Assembly: GCA_022747635.1 (NCBI GenBank)
Contig: JAKTNV010000004.1
Span: 82,496,552-82,560,551, forward strand
Length of the DNA: 64,000 nt
Origin: Hetaerina americana
Taxonomy: Eukaryota > Arthropoda > Insecta > Odonata > Calopterygidae
Direction: 5' to 3'
Part shown: piece by piece, positions 20,286 to 32,395 of the stretch
Position numbering within the stretch: the stretch's first letter is position 1
Layout: each line of letters starts with the position of its first letter
Notes under the pieces: model-generated
Told to the model about the DNA's origin: nothing
What the model saw: only the letters and a program-made list of their open reading frames with translations
The model's database searches: none
Translations under genes and position numbers: made by a program

Positions 20286-20855
20286 ATCTCTATGGGGATT
20301 TAGGCTGGGAACCACTTGAAGTGCGGAGAGAACAAGCGAGGCTTAGACTTTTAGAAAGGTTCAGAACAAACGAGTTTAAATATGACACTGAAGGAATTAT
20401 AATGGCCCCACACTACTTAGGTAGATCAGACCACAAAGATAAACTAAGGGAGATAGATTCCAAGACAGATAGGTACAAATACTCATTCTTTCCCCGAACA
20501 ATCAGTAATCATAATAGCAAGAAACCGAAGTCACTTTAGAAATATTAAAAACTTTGAATTTACAAGTCGGAACAAAATTAAACACTATAGAGATGTTAGG
20601 TATACTTTCAGGTGCATGTGTATGTTAGTTGGTAGTTTGAGTGTTTGCATGTGTGTTGGGTGTAAGTGTTCATGCATGAATGTATGCCATGTTTTTTTTT
20701 ATATATGATTTTGTCGTTATTGCATGCGATTTTTTTTTTTTTTTTAATTATTTTTCTTTTCTAAATTATGGGTGGTGTCCTAGCACCCCCCGCCACACGC
20801 CCTTGCGGCGGCTTGCGGGGTATTGAGTGGATGGATGGATGGATGGATGGATCTC
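20286..20855 (+). pseudogene. LINE A RT C terminus and 3' UTR, with ATGG expansion
   Basis: The translation EVRREQARLRLLERFRTNEFKYDTEGIIMAPHYLGRSDHKDKLREIDSKTDRYKYSFFPRTISNHNSKKPKSL matches the other LINE A copies and ends at the family stop. The 3' UTR (CACCCCCCGCCACACGCCC) follows. The usual TGTAGA tail is replaced by about six ATGG repeats at 20827-20851, likely a microsatellite grown from the LINE's own tail. The 5' end begins at GGGATTTAGGCTGGGA, so the piece is 5'-truncated. Confidence 0.85.
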
Positions 20856-20864
20856 GGAAACTAA

Positions 20865-21070
20865 AAACGTAGGATTTGTAAATATATTTTTTGCCAATGC
20901 AAATTTATGGGAAAGTAATTTCAAAAGAGAGAGCATTAGATTCAGATCAGATCACCGACGTAAAATCAGGGAGATTTATTGCCGAACTGATAAATTTAAC
21001 GTGTCGTTTTTTCCTCGAGCAATTAGAGCACATAATAGACTTGACAGCAATCGCGTAGGAGATAATTAAA
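20865..21070 (+). pseudogene. LINE A-related RT tail, second subfamily
   Basis: FANANLWESNFKRESIRFRSDHRRKIREIYCRTDKFNVSFFPRAIRAHNRLDSN matches the final RT block (RSDHKDKIREID-KTDRY-YSFFPRTI) at lower identity than neighbouring copies. It ends at a stop and lacks the 3' UTR signature. Confidence 0.65.
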
Positions 21071-21169
21071 ATTGGAAGTGTATACATTTGTCGATATCTC
21101 AAACGTTTCTTCCGACATGCTATTGTTTTTATTTAAAAGGCCCATATTTTTGACAGTTGTACATCATTT

Positions 21170-22400
21170 ACAGCTATATAAAACCGTGCAAGATACCACA
21201 AGTGCGTGTGGCAGTGGGTGTTAGGGCACCACCCGTAATTAAGAAAGAAAATAAACCGCATGCAAAAGCCACAAATTTATACAGTCCACAAACAAAACAT
21301 GGTATACATTCATGCAAGAACCATTACAACCCACACAAATGCAAACACAGAAACTATATAGACAAACTAACATACGTGCACATGCACCTACAAATGTACC
21401 TAATGTCTTTGCAATGTTTAATTTTGTTCCGACTTGTAAATTCAATGTTTTCAATATTTCTAAAGGGAGTTCGGTTTCTTATTACTATGATTTCTGATTG
21501 TTAGGGGAAAGAATTAGTATTTGTATCCATCTGTACTGGAATTTATCTCCCTTATTTTATCTTTGTGGTCTGATCTTCCTAGCTCTGAAGTAGTGTGGGG
21601 CCATAATAATTCCTTTACTGTCATCGTTAAACTCGTTTGTTCTGAACCTTTTTAAAAATCTAAATCTCGCTTGTTCCCATCGTATCTCAAGTGGCTTCCA
21701 CTCTAAATCCCTTAAGAGACCTGTCACACTTGTGTTCTTAATATGACAATATTTAACGAATCTGGCGGAGTTTATGTGGAATTTATCTAATTTTTTTTGC
21801 CGATTCCAAATGAGGTCTAACTAGAGCAAAATAAGAATTCTCTTTAACTTTCTCATTACAATTCCCCACTACCCGTTTAATGAAGACGAGTTTCTTGAAA
21901 GCGGATCCGCACATTGTCCTGGTATGTGCTCAACATGAAAGGCGAAGTGTGAGAACTACCACCGAATATTTAACTTGATTGGCCGTAGTCAGTACTGAAC
22001 CCTCTATTTTGTAGTTTATATCCTGTTCGCCACTTCCTTTGTTCCAAAATTTAAAAAAAATTACATTTGTCTATGTTAAGCATTAATCCCCATTTCTTGC
22101 ACCATTCTGAGATATTGTCGAAGTCTCTAGAGAGCAGATCGCGATCTAGATTTCCCTGTACACCACCGTGTCGTCATCAAACAACCTGAGATATGCTACT
22201 AACGTGTGCGCTTAAGTCATTAATGTATATTAAGAATAGAAAAGGAAGTATTACACTTCCCTGGGGGACGCCCGAAGTTACATCCCTATCCGTTGAGCAC
22301 AGGCCATCGATGACTACTATTTGTTTGCAATTTGACAAAAAGTCTCTATACAGGCGTATACATTCATGTAAAAATCCTTTCAACTTACACGCATGCAAAT
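21170..22400 (-). pseudogene. LINE A 3' half including RT motif B'
   Basis: A ~1.2-kb minus-strand copy. From its 5' side: [25 protein letters not shown], then [28 protein letters not shown] (RT motif B'), the FADD-box region followed by a decayed palm/thumb, the LVRPHLE block near 21820, REQARFRFLKRF near 21660, then the 3' UTR with GGGTGTTAGGGCACCACCC (read on the plus strand at 21218-21236). Frameshifts and stops throughout. It is the longest continuous LINE A copy here and shows the family's order RT, C-terminal blocks and 3' UTR. Confidence 0.85.
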
Positions 22401-22750
22401 ACATATGCTATCAACTGACAAACAATTGTACCTTGGGATGCAGTGAAAAATTTATCCGAAAACGTGGAAGCTAGAATTTGACAAGCAAGAAGCGAAATTT
22501 CACTGCCACATAGACATGCAGCATACAGGTACACCTGCACAACGGTCTCCTCCCCCAAGGAAACCGGTAGGGAATGTAACTCATCGCTGCAGGCAGCGGG
22601 AGGGTCCTCCCACATAAAGAGAAGAGGGATGGAAGGGGGGAAGAACAGGCAAAGCAGAGCAAGCAATACTGTAAAGAGCCCTACATTATTTTCTGGAATT
22701 CTAATGCAGTCATGCGGGAAGGGTTTATTGAGCATTATTTGAATGTGCAT
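22400..22750 (-). repeat. interspersed repeat shared with 36870-37135
   Basis: On the minus strand, landmarks such as ATAATGTAGGGCTCTTTACAG, CCCTTCCATCC, GGGAGGAGACCGTTG, TGCATGTCTATGTGG and TTCTAGCTTCCACGTT recur in the same order on the plus strand at 36915-37130. There the repeat is followed by a LINE A 3' UTR, so it is probably the upstream part of a LINE A subfamily 3' region. Confidence 0.7.
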
Positions 22751-22872
22751 ATTCTGTTATTAAATTTTGTTGTCGAGTGCATGAACAAACTAATTTTTGT
22801 ATTAAGGCAACATGATTTGGTTTTGTATGAGGTTTTATACTAGTTTAAGAATCGTAGCCTAACACCCCGCGA

Positions 22873-22985
22873 CATGTATCCCTCTTGATTCTTCTCCTCT
22901 TCTATATTCCTCTCGATTAGTGATCTCATTACTGGAATGGCATCACGCTTCCCCATCCTAAATCTCTCATATGGTCTGAGCAAAG
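22873..22985 (-). pseudogene. LINE B RT fragment
   Basis: The minus strand matches the RT piece at 12060-12130 (AATGGGAGCGGC-type region: GGGAAGCGTGATGCCATTCC, AATGAGATCACTAATCGAGAG), covering GKRDAIPVMRSLIERNIEEE. Short and truncated on both sides. Confidence 0.7.
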
Positions 22986-23050
22986 GTCAGGCACATTAGT
23001 TCCTGGACCCTGAGTCGCGATAAAATAGGGGGTCACAAGGATATTCCCGA

Positions 23051-23361
23051 AGGATCGCGATGGTGCGGGGGCTTACGTATTGGCTTCCCACCCAGAGGGC
23101 CCGGGTTCTAATCCCGGCGGTGTTGAATATTATTCTGAGATACATCGATCCCTACTTGAGGTGCTTTATGGAGGGCACTTTGAGTAAGTAAGCCGTCCGT
23201 CGGATGGGACGTTAAACTGCGGACCCCTCGGCGCCTTTCGTAAAGAGTAAGCTAATGCCGACACCGGGTTTCGTCTCCAACCTTCTTCCCTTCCTGTCCA
23301 TCCCTAATGGCGCAAATGACCTCAGCAGTCGGTCGCCTCCCCTAAATACTACTACTACTCC
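23051..23361 (+). repeat. tRNA-derived SINE, family 1
   Basis: The tRNA-like head carries GCGATGGTGCGGGGGCTTACG (A-box region) and GGGTTCTAATCCCGG (B box), followed by a body with GATGGGACGTTAAACTGCGG, CGGGTTTCGTCTCCAACC and AATGGCGCAAATGACCTCAG, and a tail of ACT repeats. The minus-strand copy at 11405-11690 shares the whole order. No clear target duplication was found. Confidence 0.85.
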
Positions 23362-23990
23362 GTGAGGTCCCTTCCTCAAGGAAAAAACCTTCGCGCTTCT
23401 GGAAGAAACGTCATTTCTGCGAGCGACAATTCAACTGCAGCCGATGCTTTGAATCGGTGTTCAAAATCATGAACGGATGGCACTGCACCGCCGGGTTTGG
23501 ATTGTGTCTTTCAGGAGTGACGGGGGAATAGACAGGCATTCTGGACAACCATTTTAGAATAAAATTTGTCGATAATCATACATTGTGTATTGATATCCCG
23601 AACTGCACTCGGGGAAGTTACCAAGCTAAAGAAATGTACGGATACCCTTCCTTCACAATGGAAGTATTGGGTAGTTAATTTAGGATTTCAAACTTAATTC
23701 TCCTTCTCAATTCGCAGTCAACAAAAGTAACTCTACTGAATCACCAATTTGGCCCATATAGTGGCACTAACGACCATTGTGCAAAGGGTTAAATTCACTT
23801 TAAATAGATGCTCCCAACACCAATAGAGGGAGAAGAGCGAGATGAACACTGTCACAGTCACGAATTAACTCTTCGTTCTTTCCTCGCACGATATGCATTT
23901 AACCCAAACAGTCGAATATCATTCAAAGTACCTAGGAATTTAATGATTAAGTGAAATTCAGCATGATGTGTACAGGCGAGTTTGTGTGTG
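23362..23990. other. no recognised features
   Basis: Unique-looking sequence with no supported gene or repeat. Confidence 0.4.
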
Positions 23991-24150
23991 CTCATGTGTG
24001 TTTGTTTATATAACTAATATATATTCAAATGCACGCATGAGCTAATGAGAGCTAATGAGAACGAGCTATCCATGCATGGCTGGTGCCCTCAATGCACAAC
24101 CTCAAGCCCTTGCGAGTAATTTTGTAGATGTACATGTATATAGTACTCCA
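23990..24150 (+). repeat. LINE A-like 3' UTR fragment
   Basis: A GTGTGTTTGTTTATA-rich stretch is followed by CTGGTGCCCTCAATGC, AGCCCTTGCGAGTAATTT and TGTAGATGTACATG, which is a degraded version of the LINE A 3' end. Confidence 0.5.
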
Positions 24151-24284
24151 GAGGTCGGGATAGTGAAAAAAATAATGCAATTTTAAAGTCTTATTTTAAA
24201 TAAATAATCCGAGACTATCATATTTTGCAGCAGCAGATAAATATGTACAAAGCGTCTGCTCAGCTGGCGGCATCTTTTGAATAA

Positions 24285-24880
24285 AAGTTATGTGGCTTTC
24301 GAGAAAGAGGAAGGCCAAGTTAAATATTAATGTAGGAGTTCATAAACTAGAGAAATTGGAAAAGTTGACGTATCTCGGAAGTGTTTTCGACCAAAATGGT
24401 CGAAGTACTCGCAAGGACATAGGGGGAAGAAAAACTAGGAAAAGAGGCTTTGACAAGGACGGGGGGGATTGATGACAGGGACGTTGAGTAAGGATGTTAG
24501 GAAAAGACTCGTAAAAACTTTGATATGGAGCGAAGCTATGTACGCCGCGGAAACGTGGTCGTTGAAGCAGGAGGATAGACGTAGACTGGAGGCTTTTGAA
24601 ATGTGGACGTGGAGAAGGATGGAGACGGTGAAGTGGACCGATTGAAGAACAAGTGAGGAAGTGCTGGGAATGTTGGGGGAGGAGAGGGGATTGTTAGGAG
24701 TAATCAAAAGGAAAGAGGTTAAATGGATGCTGAGCGTTTTGATTGGCGATGGAATGTTGACGATTGTGTAAGAGGGGGAATGTTAGGCAGGCGAAGAAGG
24801 GGTAGGAATAGGATAGGGATGTTGGATGGAATGAAGTGAGAGAGGAAGTGTACGGAGATGAAGAGGGGTCTTTTGTAAAT
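24285..24880 (+). pseudogene. LINE B C-terminal region, degraded
   Basis: Plus-strand frames give LSRKRKAKLNINVGVHKLEKLEKLTYLGSVFDQNG, then TGTLSKDVRKRLVKTLIWSEAMYAAETW, LKQEDRRRLEAFEMWTWRRMET, in shifting frames with a stop after VKWTD. It is the same region as 49204-50001 in a more decayed copy; the first-person landmarks YLGSV and AETW-LK are retained. Confidence 0.8.
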
Positions 24881-25225
24881 CAAAATACACATGTCTGCAA
24901 GTTTGTAAATGATGTAATAGCTAGAGAAGGGATGTGACAGCTTATGGTCGCACCTCATTGACGTCAATAAATTGATATCTTAATTCCCAGAGAAACATGT
25001 TCTGCCTTCTGTGTGTGCAAAAATGGTTTCAAAAATCAAAATCTTTGTTGGAAAAATATTTCCAGGAGAATATATCCAAATCGGACCTAGGCTACGTTAC
25101 GTTGTGCATTTTTACTCTATTTATACAAAAAATTAGAAGCCCTCACTCCATACCATCTTGACGTGATTCGTTCCTCAACCAATAAACAATTCATTAATGA
25201 GATAAATTATATCAAAAATTTTACA

Positions 25226-25244
25226 ATATATATATATATATATA
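25226..25244. repeat. (TA)n tract
   Basis: A 19-base alternating TA run. Confidence 0.9.
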
Positions 25245-25324
25245 AAATGTACAAACAAGAGTAAGAGTGAATTTTATTTATTTTATTGTCTTTTTTATCA
25301 TTTGAGTGAAGATGAGACGTCCGC

Positions 25325-25445
25325 ATTAAGATTACATTGAATGTTGTGGGTAAATAACCATTCCCAAGGCGGAGGAAAACCATCAAGTCGGGAATCGATC
25401 TCGCGATCGTTGGGTTGGCTGGCGAGAAGATTACCCCGGCGCCAC
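25325..25445 (-). repeat. possible tRNA-derived SINE, family 4
   Basis: On the minus strand GGCGCCGGGGTAATCTTCTC precedes a B-box-like GAGATCGATTCCCGAC, then GGGAATGGTTATTTACCCAC. The head resembles a pol III promoter, but only one copy was seen in this window. Confidence 0.4.
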
Positions 25446-25469
25446 CGGATCTAGGAGCGGAAGAGGGAA

Positions 25470-25650
25470 AGGGATTCAGTGGTAGCGATAATAGGAGAAG
25501 TATTGCTTTAGCGAAAGAGGTATTTGGAAGGAGAAGAGAATTAATGTCGAGCATACAGGGTAAAGATATGTAGAAAAGATAAGTTCAAACTTTAACATAG
25601 AAAGTAAGGCTTTATGAAAGGCTTTTTAAGATATTGATTGAGGCCGAGAA
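25470..25650 (+). pseudogene. possible LINE B-related remnant
   Basis: The plus frame reads SIALAKEVFGRRRELMSSIQGKDM, like IALGKEAFTRRRELMTGTLSKDV in LINE B, followed by stops. The match is short, so the call is tentative. Confidence 0.35.
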
Positions 25651-26059
25651 AGGATACAATAAGTTGGATAGGGACTAAGGCCGAGGTTTTATGGTGAGCG
25701 AAGAGAGGAAGAAGCTCGTGGATATCGAAAAAAAGGAAGAGAGAGTGAATGACGGAAATATTGAAAGGCAGTGGGATCTTTGAGGTGATGGCCGAAGGAA
25801 GAGGTTTGAGAAAGCGTGATAGAGAAAAGAAGTGAGTTAGATTTTTAGGACAGCATGAAGACAGGCAGAAGTTCCGAAGAAATGAATAATAAAATATTGC
25901 AGAACAAAGGAAGGGGAATTCTCCACGGGGATTTGAAGTAAAAAGTCGTTAAGGACAGTCGGAAACCCACCTTTAAATAAGCCAAATACTTTGATTTTTT
26001 ATGTAGCATAACATTTGACTTTTTTCGGCTATGAGTATACAAATTCACTCGGTTCACGG

Positions 26060-26560
26060 GCGGAGCTAGTTGGCGTATCGGGTCAGGTCGCTCCCACCTG
26101 GCAAGCTGCCTAGCGGAACAACGTAATGTTGCATTAACAGCTCAAGCATCGACAGTCAGCATGCATTGTGATACTACAAGCAAAAAACCGCTGCGGAAAT
26201 ATTCAGCCCATCAACATTTGCATCAACACACACCCCAGTCAGTCGTCACGAGCGAGCAACGGGGCGTGCCTGAGCATCATCCGCGGGAAGTCAAGGGCGG
26301 CTTCCACTAAGCACGACTATAAGAAACTATGCGACGCAAAATGCGATAGCGCATCACGCCTCGAACTTCTTTTCCAGTCAAGCATTCCCACGGAGGCCTT
26401 CGCGAAGCGATAACACACTTCCGGTGTAAGACACCGATTCGCATACAATCTCGTCACGTTACAGCCCTCGCCCGGTCACCCCTCTTTGCATCCCATCCCG
26501 ACATTCCATTTCCGTGGCATGTCCTTCCTGGGAGGCCTCGGGGACCTAAGAATATGATAC
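26060..26560. other. GC-richer unique sequence
   Basis: A stretch richer in G and C than its surroundings, with an 81-codon open frame (26168-26413) lacking any recognised motif or splice context. No call can be made. Confidence 0.35.
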
Positions 26561-26782
26561 TTTTCTTTAAGCTCCTTTGAAAACTAGTTAAGGAAATGGG
26601 TCTGGTTCAAATAGTGGACGCCATTTATTTGTTGTTGAAATTTTCTTTGTATGCTTGAGATTCACAGACTTAGTGTAGTTTAAACACTATAGACGATGAA
26701 GCAAAGTAATCTTCAGCATTATTTGCTCGAAAAGGTTCTTTCCAACATATCCTTGGCGCCAAATAAATTAACATAGATATGT

Positions 26783-27392
26783 ATCTGGAGCAAGTAGAAC
26801 AGTTTACATATCTTGGAAGTGTTTTGGTCGAAGTAGCAGGGACGTAAGAAGAATTGCACTAGGAAAAGAGGCTCTCACAAGGAGGAAGGAGTGGATGACA
26901 GGGACGTTGAGTAAGGATATTAAGAAACGACGCGTTAAAACTTTGACGTGGAGCGTTGTCATGTACGGTGCGGAAACGTGGTCACTGAAACAGGGTGATA
27001 GAAATAGATTGGAGGCTTTTGAAATGTGGGTGTGGAGAAGAATGGAGAAGGTGAAATGGACAGAGAAGAAAACAAACGAGGAAGTACTTGGTATGGTGGG
27101 CGAAGAGAGGGGATTGTTGGGAGAAATCATTGGGGGCAGGAAAAATGGATGAAGGGCGCAGTGATCGACAGCGGGATGTTGAAGACTGTAATAGAGGGGA
27201 GAATGTTAGGCAAACGAGGAAAGGGCAGGAACAGGATAGGGATGTTTGACGAAGGGAGGAAGGAAGTACTCAAAGATGAAGAGAGCTTGATGTAGAGTAG
27301 ATTGCTGGATTGTGTTTCGTTAGGGCTTACAAAATATTTATTTGGTGATTGTATCCAGCCAAAACCTACCTTAACCGGTAGATAACGTAATA
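26783..27392 (+). pseudogene. LINE B C-terminal region and 3' end
   Basis: The sequence begins at LEQVEQFTYLGSVL and continues through RRIALGKEALTRRKEWMTGTLSKDI, VVMYGAETWSLKQGDRNRLEAFEMWVWRRMEKVKWTEKKTNEEVLGMVGEERGLLGEI, then after a frameshift near 27130, GMLKTVIEGRMLGKRGKGRNRIGM. The 3' end has AAACCTACCTTAACCGGTAG, the LINE B terminus. It has a few frameshifts and a small deletion near 26826 compared with the 49-kb copy. Confidence 0.85.
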
Positions 27393-27504
27393 ATAATATA
27401 TCCAGAAGGGTGCTTGATGTCTCAAATTTTGCCTAGTGTCTTCCTTTGCTAAGGAGCACAGTCCTTCGACAGTATTGGTTTTCGCACCAGTAGTCGAATA
27501 TTCA

Positions 27505-27895
27505 TGTAAACAAGCCATTATATGTGACATTCGTGGACTTGGAGAAGGCCTTCGGCAATGTCGATTGGAATAAAATATTCAAGATACTAGAAGCACTTGG
27601 AATGGACTACAACGACAGGAGAATAATCCAGCACCTCTATAAGAATCAGGTAACAACCATGCACATGAAAAATAGAAGAAAAATAGAAGCCAAAATAAAC
27701 AAAGCAGTTCGACAAGGATGTAACCTCTCGCCAGCAATATTCAACGTATACCTGGAAGAGGTAATAAAATAAATACAAGAATTTGGTATCAAAGGAGTCA
27801 ATGTAAATGAAGAATAACTCAACATGCTCCGGTTTGCAGATTACATTGCAGTAGTGGCGGAAACGCGAGAGGACCTGTACTGACTGGTCAAGTAA
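27505..27895 (+). pseudogene. LINE reverse transcriptase, third RTE/L1-like family
   Basis: Motif A is MTFVDLEKAFGNVDWNKIFKIL, motif B' is AVRQGCNLSPAIFNVYLEEVIK, followed after a stop by EFGIKGVNVNEE and LRFADYIAVVAETREDLY, where the FADD box has a Y in place of the second catalytic D. That change and the stops show it is inactive. The sequence differs from LINE B (GVRQGCPLSP), so it is a separate family. RT domain only; no endonuclease or 3' end seen. Confidence 0.8.
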
Positions 27896-28139
27896 TGAGG
27901 GCCCATTGGACATCCCATCTAATACTCTCAGCGTCGTGGTTTTCTACGTATTTATCACAAACTCTGGCCGATCTGCAGATATCCTCAGAACCATTATATA
28001 CTGTTTTTGATGCCAATGATACCCATATTGTATTTTTTCGTTAAAATCTCTTATGTAAATTATATAATCAAACATCGACAACTTGGACTTCACGGGGCGG
28101 AAATTATGAACATTTGACAAAATTAACATAATATCCGTT

Positions 28140-29768
28140 TAAAAAAATTTCAAAACCAGGTTTCAGTATTGAAGTATCATTCTCAGTTGTAACCTCAACA
28201 TATTTTCGGTCATTATTATAAGGTAGGTGGAGACGTTGATGGGGTTTAGAGCATTATAAAGGGGAAGTATTTGGAAGCAAACAAGCCGATTTTGCGTAAG
28301 GTGGCTGGAAAGAAATTCATCAGTTACTATTATTCGATGTACATATTAAACATTAAGGTATTTAGAAGGTGTTTGGTTCCTGTTAGACAGTGGTTTGCCA
28401 ATTGATCCATGTTTGGAATGTCGAAAAGCAGAGAGTGGAATCGGTCAATTTTGCTCTTTTTTAATATCAAGTTGATTATATTTTGCTCTTTTTAATCACT
28501 GGCTGCACCATCCTACTCAAATCTTTAGCCTTGCCTTGCTCACATGGAAAATTTCAGTTATTCATTCCATCATACATCAAATATCACTCTACCCATCGAC
28601 TTTTTCACAAACAAACACAATTCCAACAGCTTTAAATATCCACTCGTTTGAAGATTTCATAAGAATAACTCGAATATCTAATAAATTTTCCAATCGAGTT
28701 TGATACCCATATAATTTGATCTCAAAAATGCAATTCTGTCATTTCTAACCTCATTTTATTTTGCATTGTCAGCCGTTATTCTCATTTGCTCTAACCCTTC
28801 GTTCTTCCGGATTAACCACTTTCTCCATCTGTTTACTTCTCAGACAGCTCAATATTCATATGTTGCACACCCAATACGTACCTTTGGGTTATTTCACGTA
28901 CTACACTTCTCAGCCTCTTATTATTCGCGAAAGAAACAATTGTTTAGTTGAAGTCATCCCCATGCTATAACACAGTGAATTTATGCTTGAAGTCGAGACA
29001 AGACTTTTTTCTTAACTAACTATAAAAAATTTTGCACGCTGTCATTTAGTGTTTAGTGCATCAAATGATCTTATCATTTCCTTTATAAAATCTCTTATAA
29101 AACAACCCAATCATTCATGGCACTTAACGGTGTTATTATTCATTACCCTTTCTCCGTGGTCGCGTTAATTCGAAATTTCTCTTATAAATTTCTCAAATCA
29201 TCCGTCCATCTCGTCGTTAACCCGAGATTAGTTTGGCGCAATTGCAATTATTTGAATAAAGAAGCATTTATACGAACCCGAGCAAAATAACGGGCATGGA
29301 ATCGTTTTACATTTAATCGATTAACATGCGTGTCATTACCCTCCGCCGCAATCAAGCTTAGGTACAGACTGCCTTGTAAAGCGTCTCTAAATCTGCTAAA
29401 TCAACGCCATCAAATGAAACAACATCATGTCCTATACATTTATTTCAAATACAAGAAGTGGTTCCATTCGTCTTATAACCCTTAAGCGCACATCCTATTA
29501 ACCCATAAGTGTTATGAATAAAGGGGATGCCATTGTGAAAATAGCTACCTCTATTTTACTGATACGAATTTCACATTACAAGCAGTAAATCTGCGGGAAA
29601 CATCACGATTGCTGTTCCCTAACGAGGAAACCATCCACAATCATCACCACACAACCTTTTTTATTATTCCAATAAATGCTGTTTTACTTTAACAAAAGAT
29701 TGCTCTTTTGTTCTTCGGACTGATCGTAGTATTCAAATGAAATGAATGGTTTGTATATACAGAGGATA
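28140..29768. other. no recognised features
   Basis: AT-rich DNA with only chance open frames. I see no repeat that I can match elsewhere in the window. Confidence 0.4.
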
Positions 29769-29805
29769 TATAATATATATATATATCTAATATATAGAGA
29801 GGCGA
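29769..29805. repeat. TA-rich tract
   Basis: Short interrupted (TA)n run. Confidence 0.7.
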
Positions 29806-29884
29806 TATCCTACAACCAACAGATTTCATTTACTTCTGTCGATCCAAACGCATCTCTGTGAGATTTTCCTTAAAATGGAATAAA

Positions 29885-30106
29885 ATCATAACTAACATAT
29901 TGAAATGTAATGAAATAATTGACTTTGTAATTCCACACACTTTATTTAAAAACACGACCCAGGTTTCGACCTGGGTTTCGAACCCGGGTCGTGTTTTTAA
30001 ATAAAGTGTGTGGAATTACAAAGTCAATTATTTCATTACATTTCAATATGTTATGCAAATTCCACAAAGTTACGCCTGAGACAACAAATTTCATCATAAC
30101 TAACAT
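29885..30106 (+). mobile_element. palindromic PLE-type insertion with 14-bp TSD
   Basis: A 14-base direct repeat ATCATAACTAACAT (29885-29898 and 30093-30106) flanks a 194-base insert (29899-30092). The left ~75 bases are the inverse of the right arm; both read outward as the 3' end of the Penelope-like element at 14167-16193 (GTGTGTGGAATTACAAAGT, then TTATTTCATT). The right side continues about 40 bases further to TACGCCTGAGACAAC, the full 3' terminus. Both arms keep GAAACC-UG-GGUC/GUG or a near version of it (GAACCCGGGTC at 29980-29990). Confidence 0.85.
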
Positions 30107-32240
30107 TTAAATCGGTCTTTTATGAGTCTCTTGCGTAGGTGACATTTAAACATTTAAAATAATTTCCGCATCAATACTATGCGCGTCTTCCGCTGAGCAA
30201 TCTGTGTCTACGTATCAGAAAAGTATATATTGCTACAATTACTGCAATAAATGACGTAAAACATAAAAAAACTGTCAATTTTTAAGAAACTCGATACACT
30301 GAAACATACAGCATACCTTTTGGATTGGCACCTGAAACCAATATTCATTTATTTTTGTACAAAGATAAATTCCTACTTTCCAACCAATATTCTAAATCAA
30401 TACTGATGATCCCATGTTTAAGGATGGAAATACTCCGAGTGTTTCCAAGTCAGTCAACCTTTAACAGTCCATAAAATAAATACGGCACCAGAACATCTAA
30501 AGGTATTTAATACTCCAAGAACTTCTTCAGGAAATAAAAAAACAGCAATATATAGGATATCATTTGAATAAAACGATGAAGTCATGTTTTTCTGGCCATT
30601 CAGCTTGCCGGTAGTTTGTAGACTGGTTTAAACTAAATGTAATGGAATACAGGAAGAGATATGCATATCTATGTCATAAAACTATTGGGAGTGTATCTTC
30701 AGAATAATACATTGATTACATACGCATATTATGTTACTTAAATCTTCTGCTTTTTTAATTTTGGGTTTACCATAGGCTTTGCAGGTGATACCATTTGCTT
30801 TACCGATACTTAACTCAAAAATGAATGGGCATACAAACTTATATGCGTAAGGAAGTTACGAAAACCTACTTAATAACAAGCAAATGAATTCCGATATTAA
30901 AGAATACATTTTTTTCTGCAGGGAGATGAATATATTTTTCAAGTGGAAAGAAGGTTGATATTATGATCGTTATTTGTAGTCACCGTTGCGTTTGTTAAAA
31001 TATTGGTTTATTTGATCCTACATTTCTTTTAAGTTTATCATCTGCATATTTTTCAATGTATTTTTTGTCCAATACACCAATTAAGTATGCGGTTGATGAT
31101 AACATTGACTATTTTCAACAGAGAGCAATTTAATAATAGATTCCCTCATTACTTATTTTAAATAATCCAAAGACACATTATCGAAACCTAACCTTAGCTT
31201 TTGAAGTTCACCCTTCAAAGTTGACAACACGTCACCGATAGAAGTTTTGAGTTTCGGCAGAATAAGTTAGTTGCACGTAAATATCTTTCGCTTATCAAAA
31301 AAAAGTCCAGCAACACTATCAAACGAACAAATCAGAAACAAAACAAATATAACACACAATAAATATGCTAGAGAGAATTGGCATACGTTAGTAGTGTCAC
31401 CAAAAAAATAAGTCGGTCAGTCACAACTATACTTCCCTTAAAGGAGAAATACCTTTGAAAAAGTGATTATGGCTCCTGCCATAAGTCATTCGGGGTCATT
31501 AATTCAGCTTTAGGTGAAACGGAAGGACCGTCTGAAATTAAGAAAAATACAATCGGGAACACGGGCTTAAAAAAGAAAACCAATCTATTAGTAGCGCAGA
31601 AAAGAACCTATCCAATAATGAAGAAATATCTTACGTAACAAAATCTATTTAATGATAAAAATGAAAAAGATAACCATTTTCTGGGGACTGAGGGATGGAT
31701 TCAGAGGTCAAGATATGTGGTTTCGAATGCTTGTTTTAATTTAACTAAAATTAACTTCCTAGGATCTTACGTGGTGTAATCTCTGCATTTTACAGAAATT
31801 CATTCTTTTCGCAGTGAATATTTATATTTAATATTGTAATTTCATGGCATGACTGGTTTTGTTTTCTTTCCATGAATTTAAAAGTTTCGTCTTCGGGGCA
31901 ATTTTAGCTATGGAGCAAATTTCAACCATGCGACTAAGGAATACATTGTTTTCCTTTGGTGGACCTAAAAACATTTCTTCTAATGCTTAACGTCGATACA
32001 GAGAACGAGGTGACAAGCATGAACTTGTAAATATTAACGTGAACTCAGATTGTAGCATTCCATAAGATCACGTGCGAGTCGTGAAGTATGATGGACGTGA
32101 CCACACATTATGTCACGTTCACACGTTTCGGGTCTGCCCCTCTTTCGGATTAAGGTCACGCCAAAGTTATCTAACCTAATGTACAGTCAAAGGCACAAAG
32201 AATAGTGGAATGGTATGCTTCCTTGGAAATTAATGATTAT
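30107..32240. other. no recognised features
   Basis: AT-rich sequence without recognisable genes or repeats. Confidence 0.4.
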
Positions 32241-32395
32241 TTACGAGGGTCATCCGGAAAGTAGTACCCGTTCGTGCCGCATGAAGTGCTGACGACGCGA
32301 GTAGCCGCTGGACGAGGTCAGATAGCTTCAGTGGCTTGTCTGCCTTCTCTGAGCCAAGTTGCGTGACGCTAGCATTGCCTGTGTTATTTCTGTGA

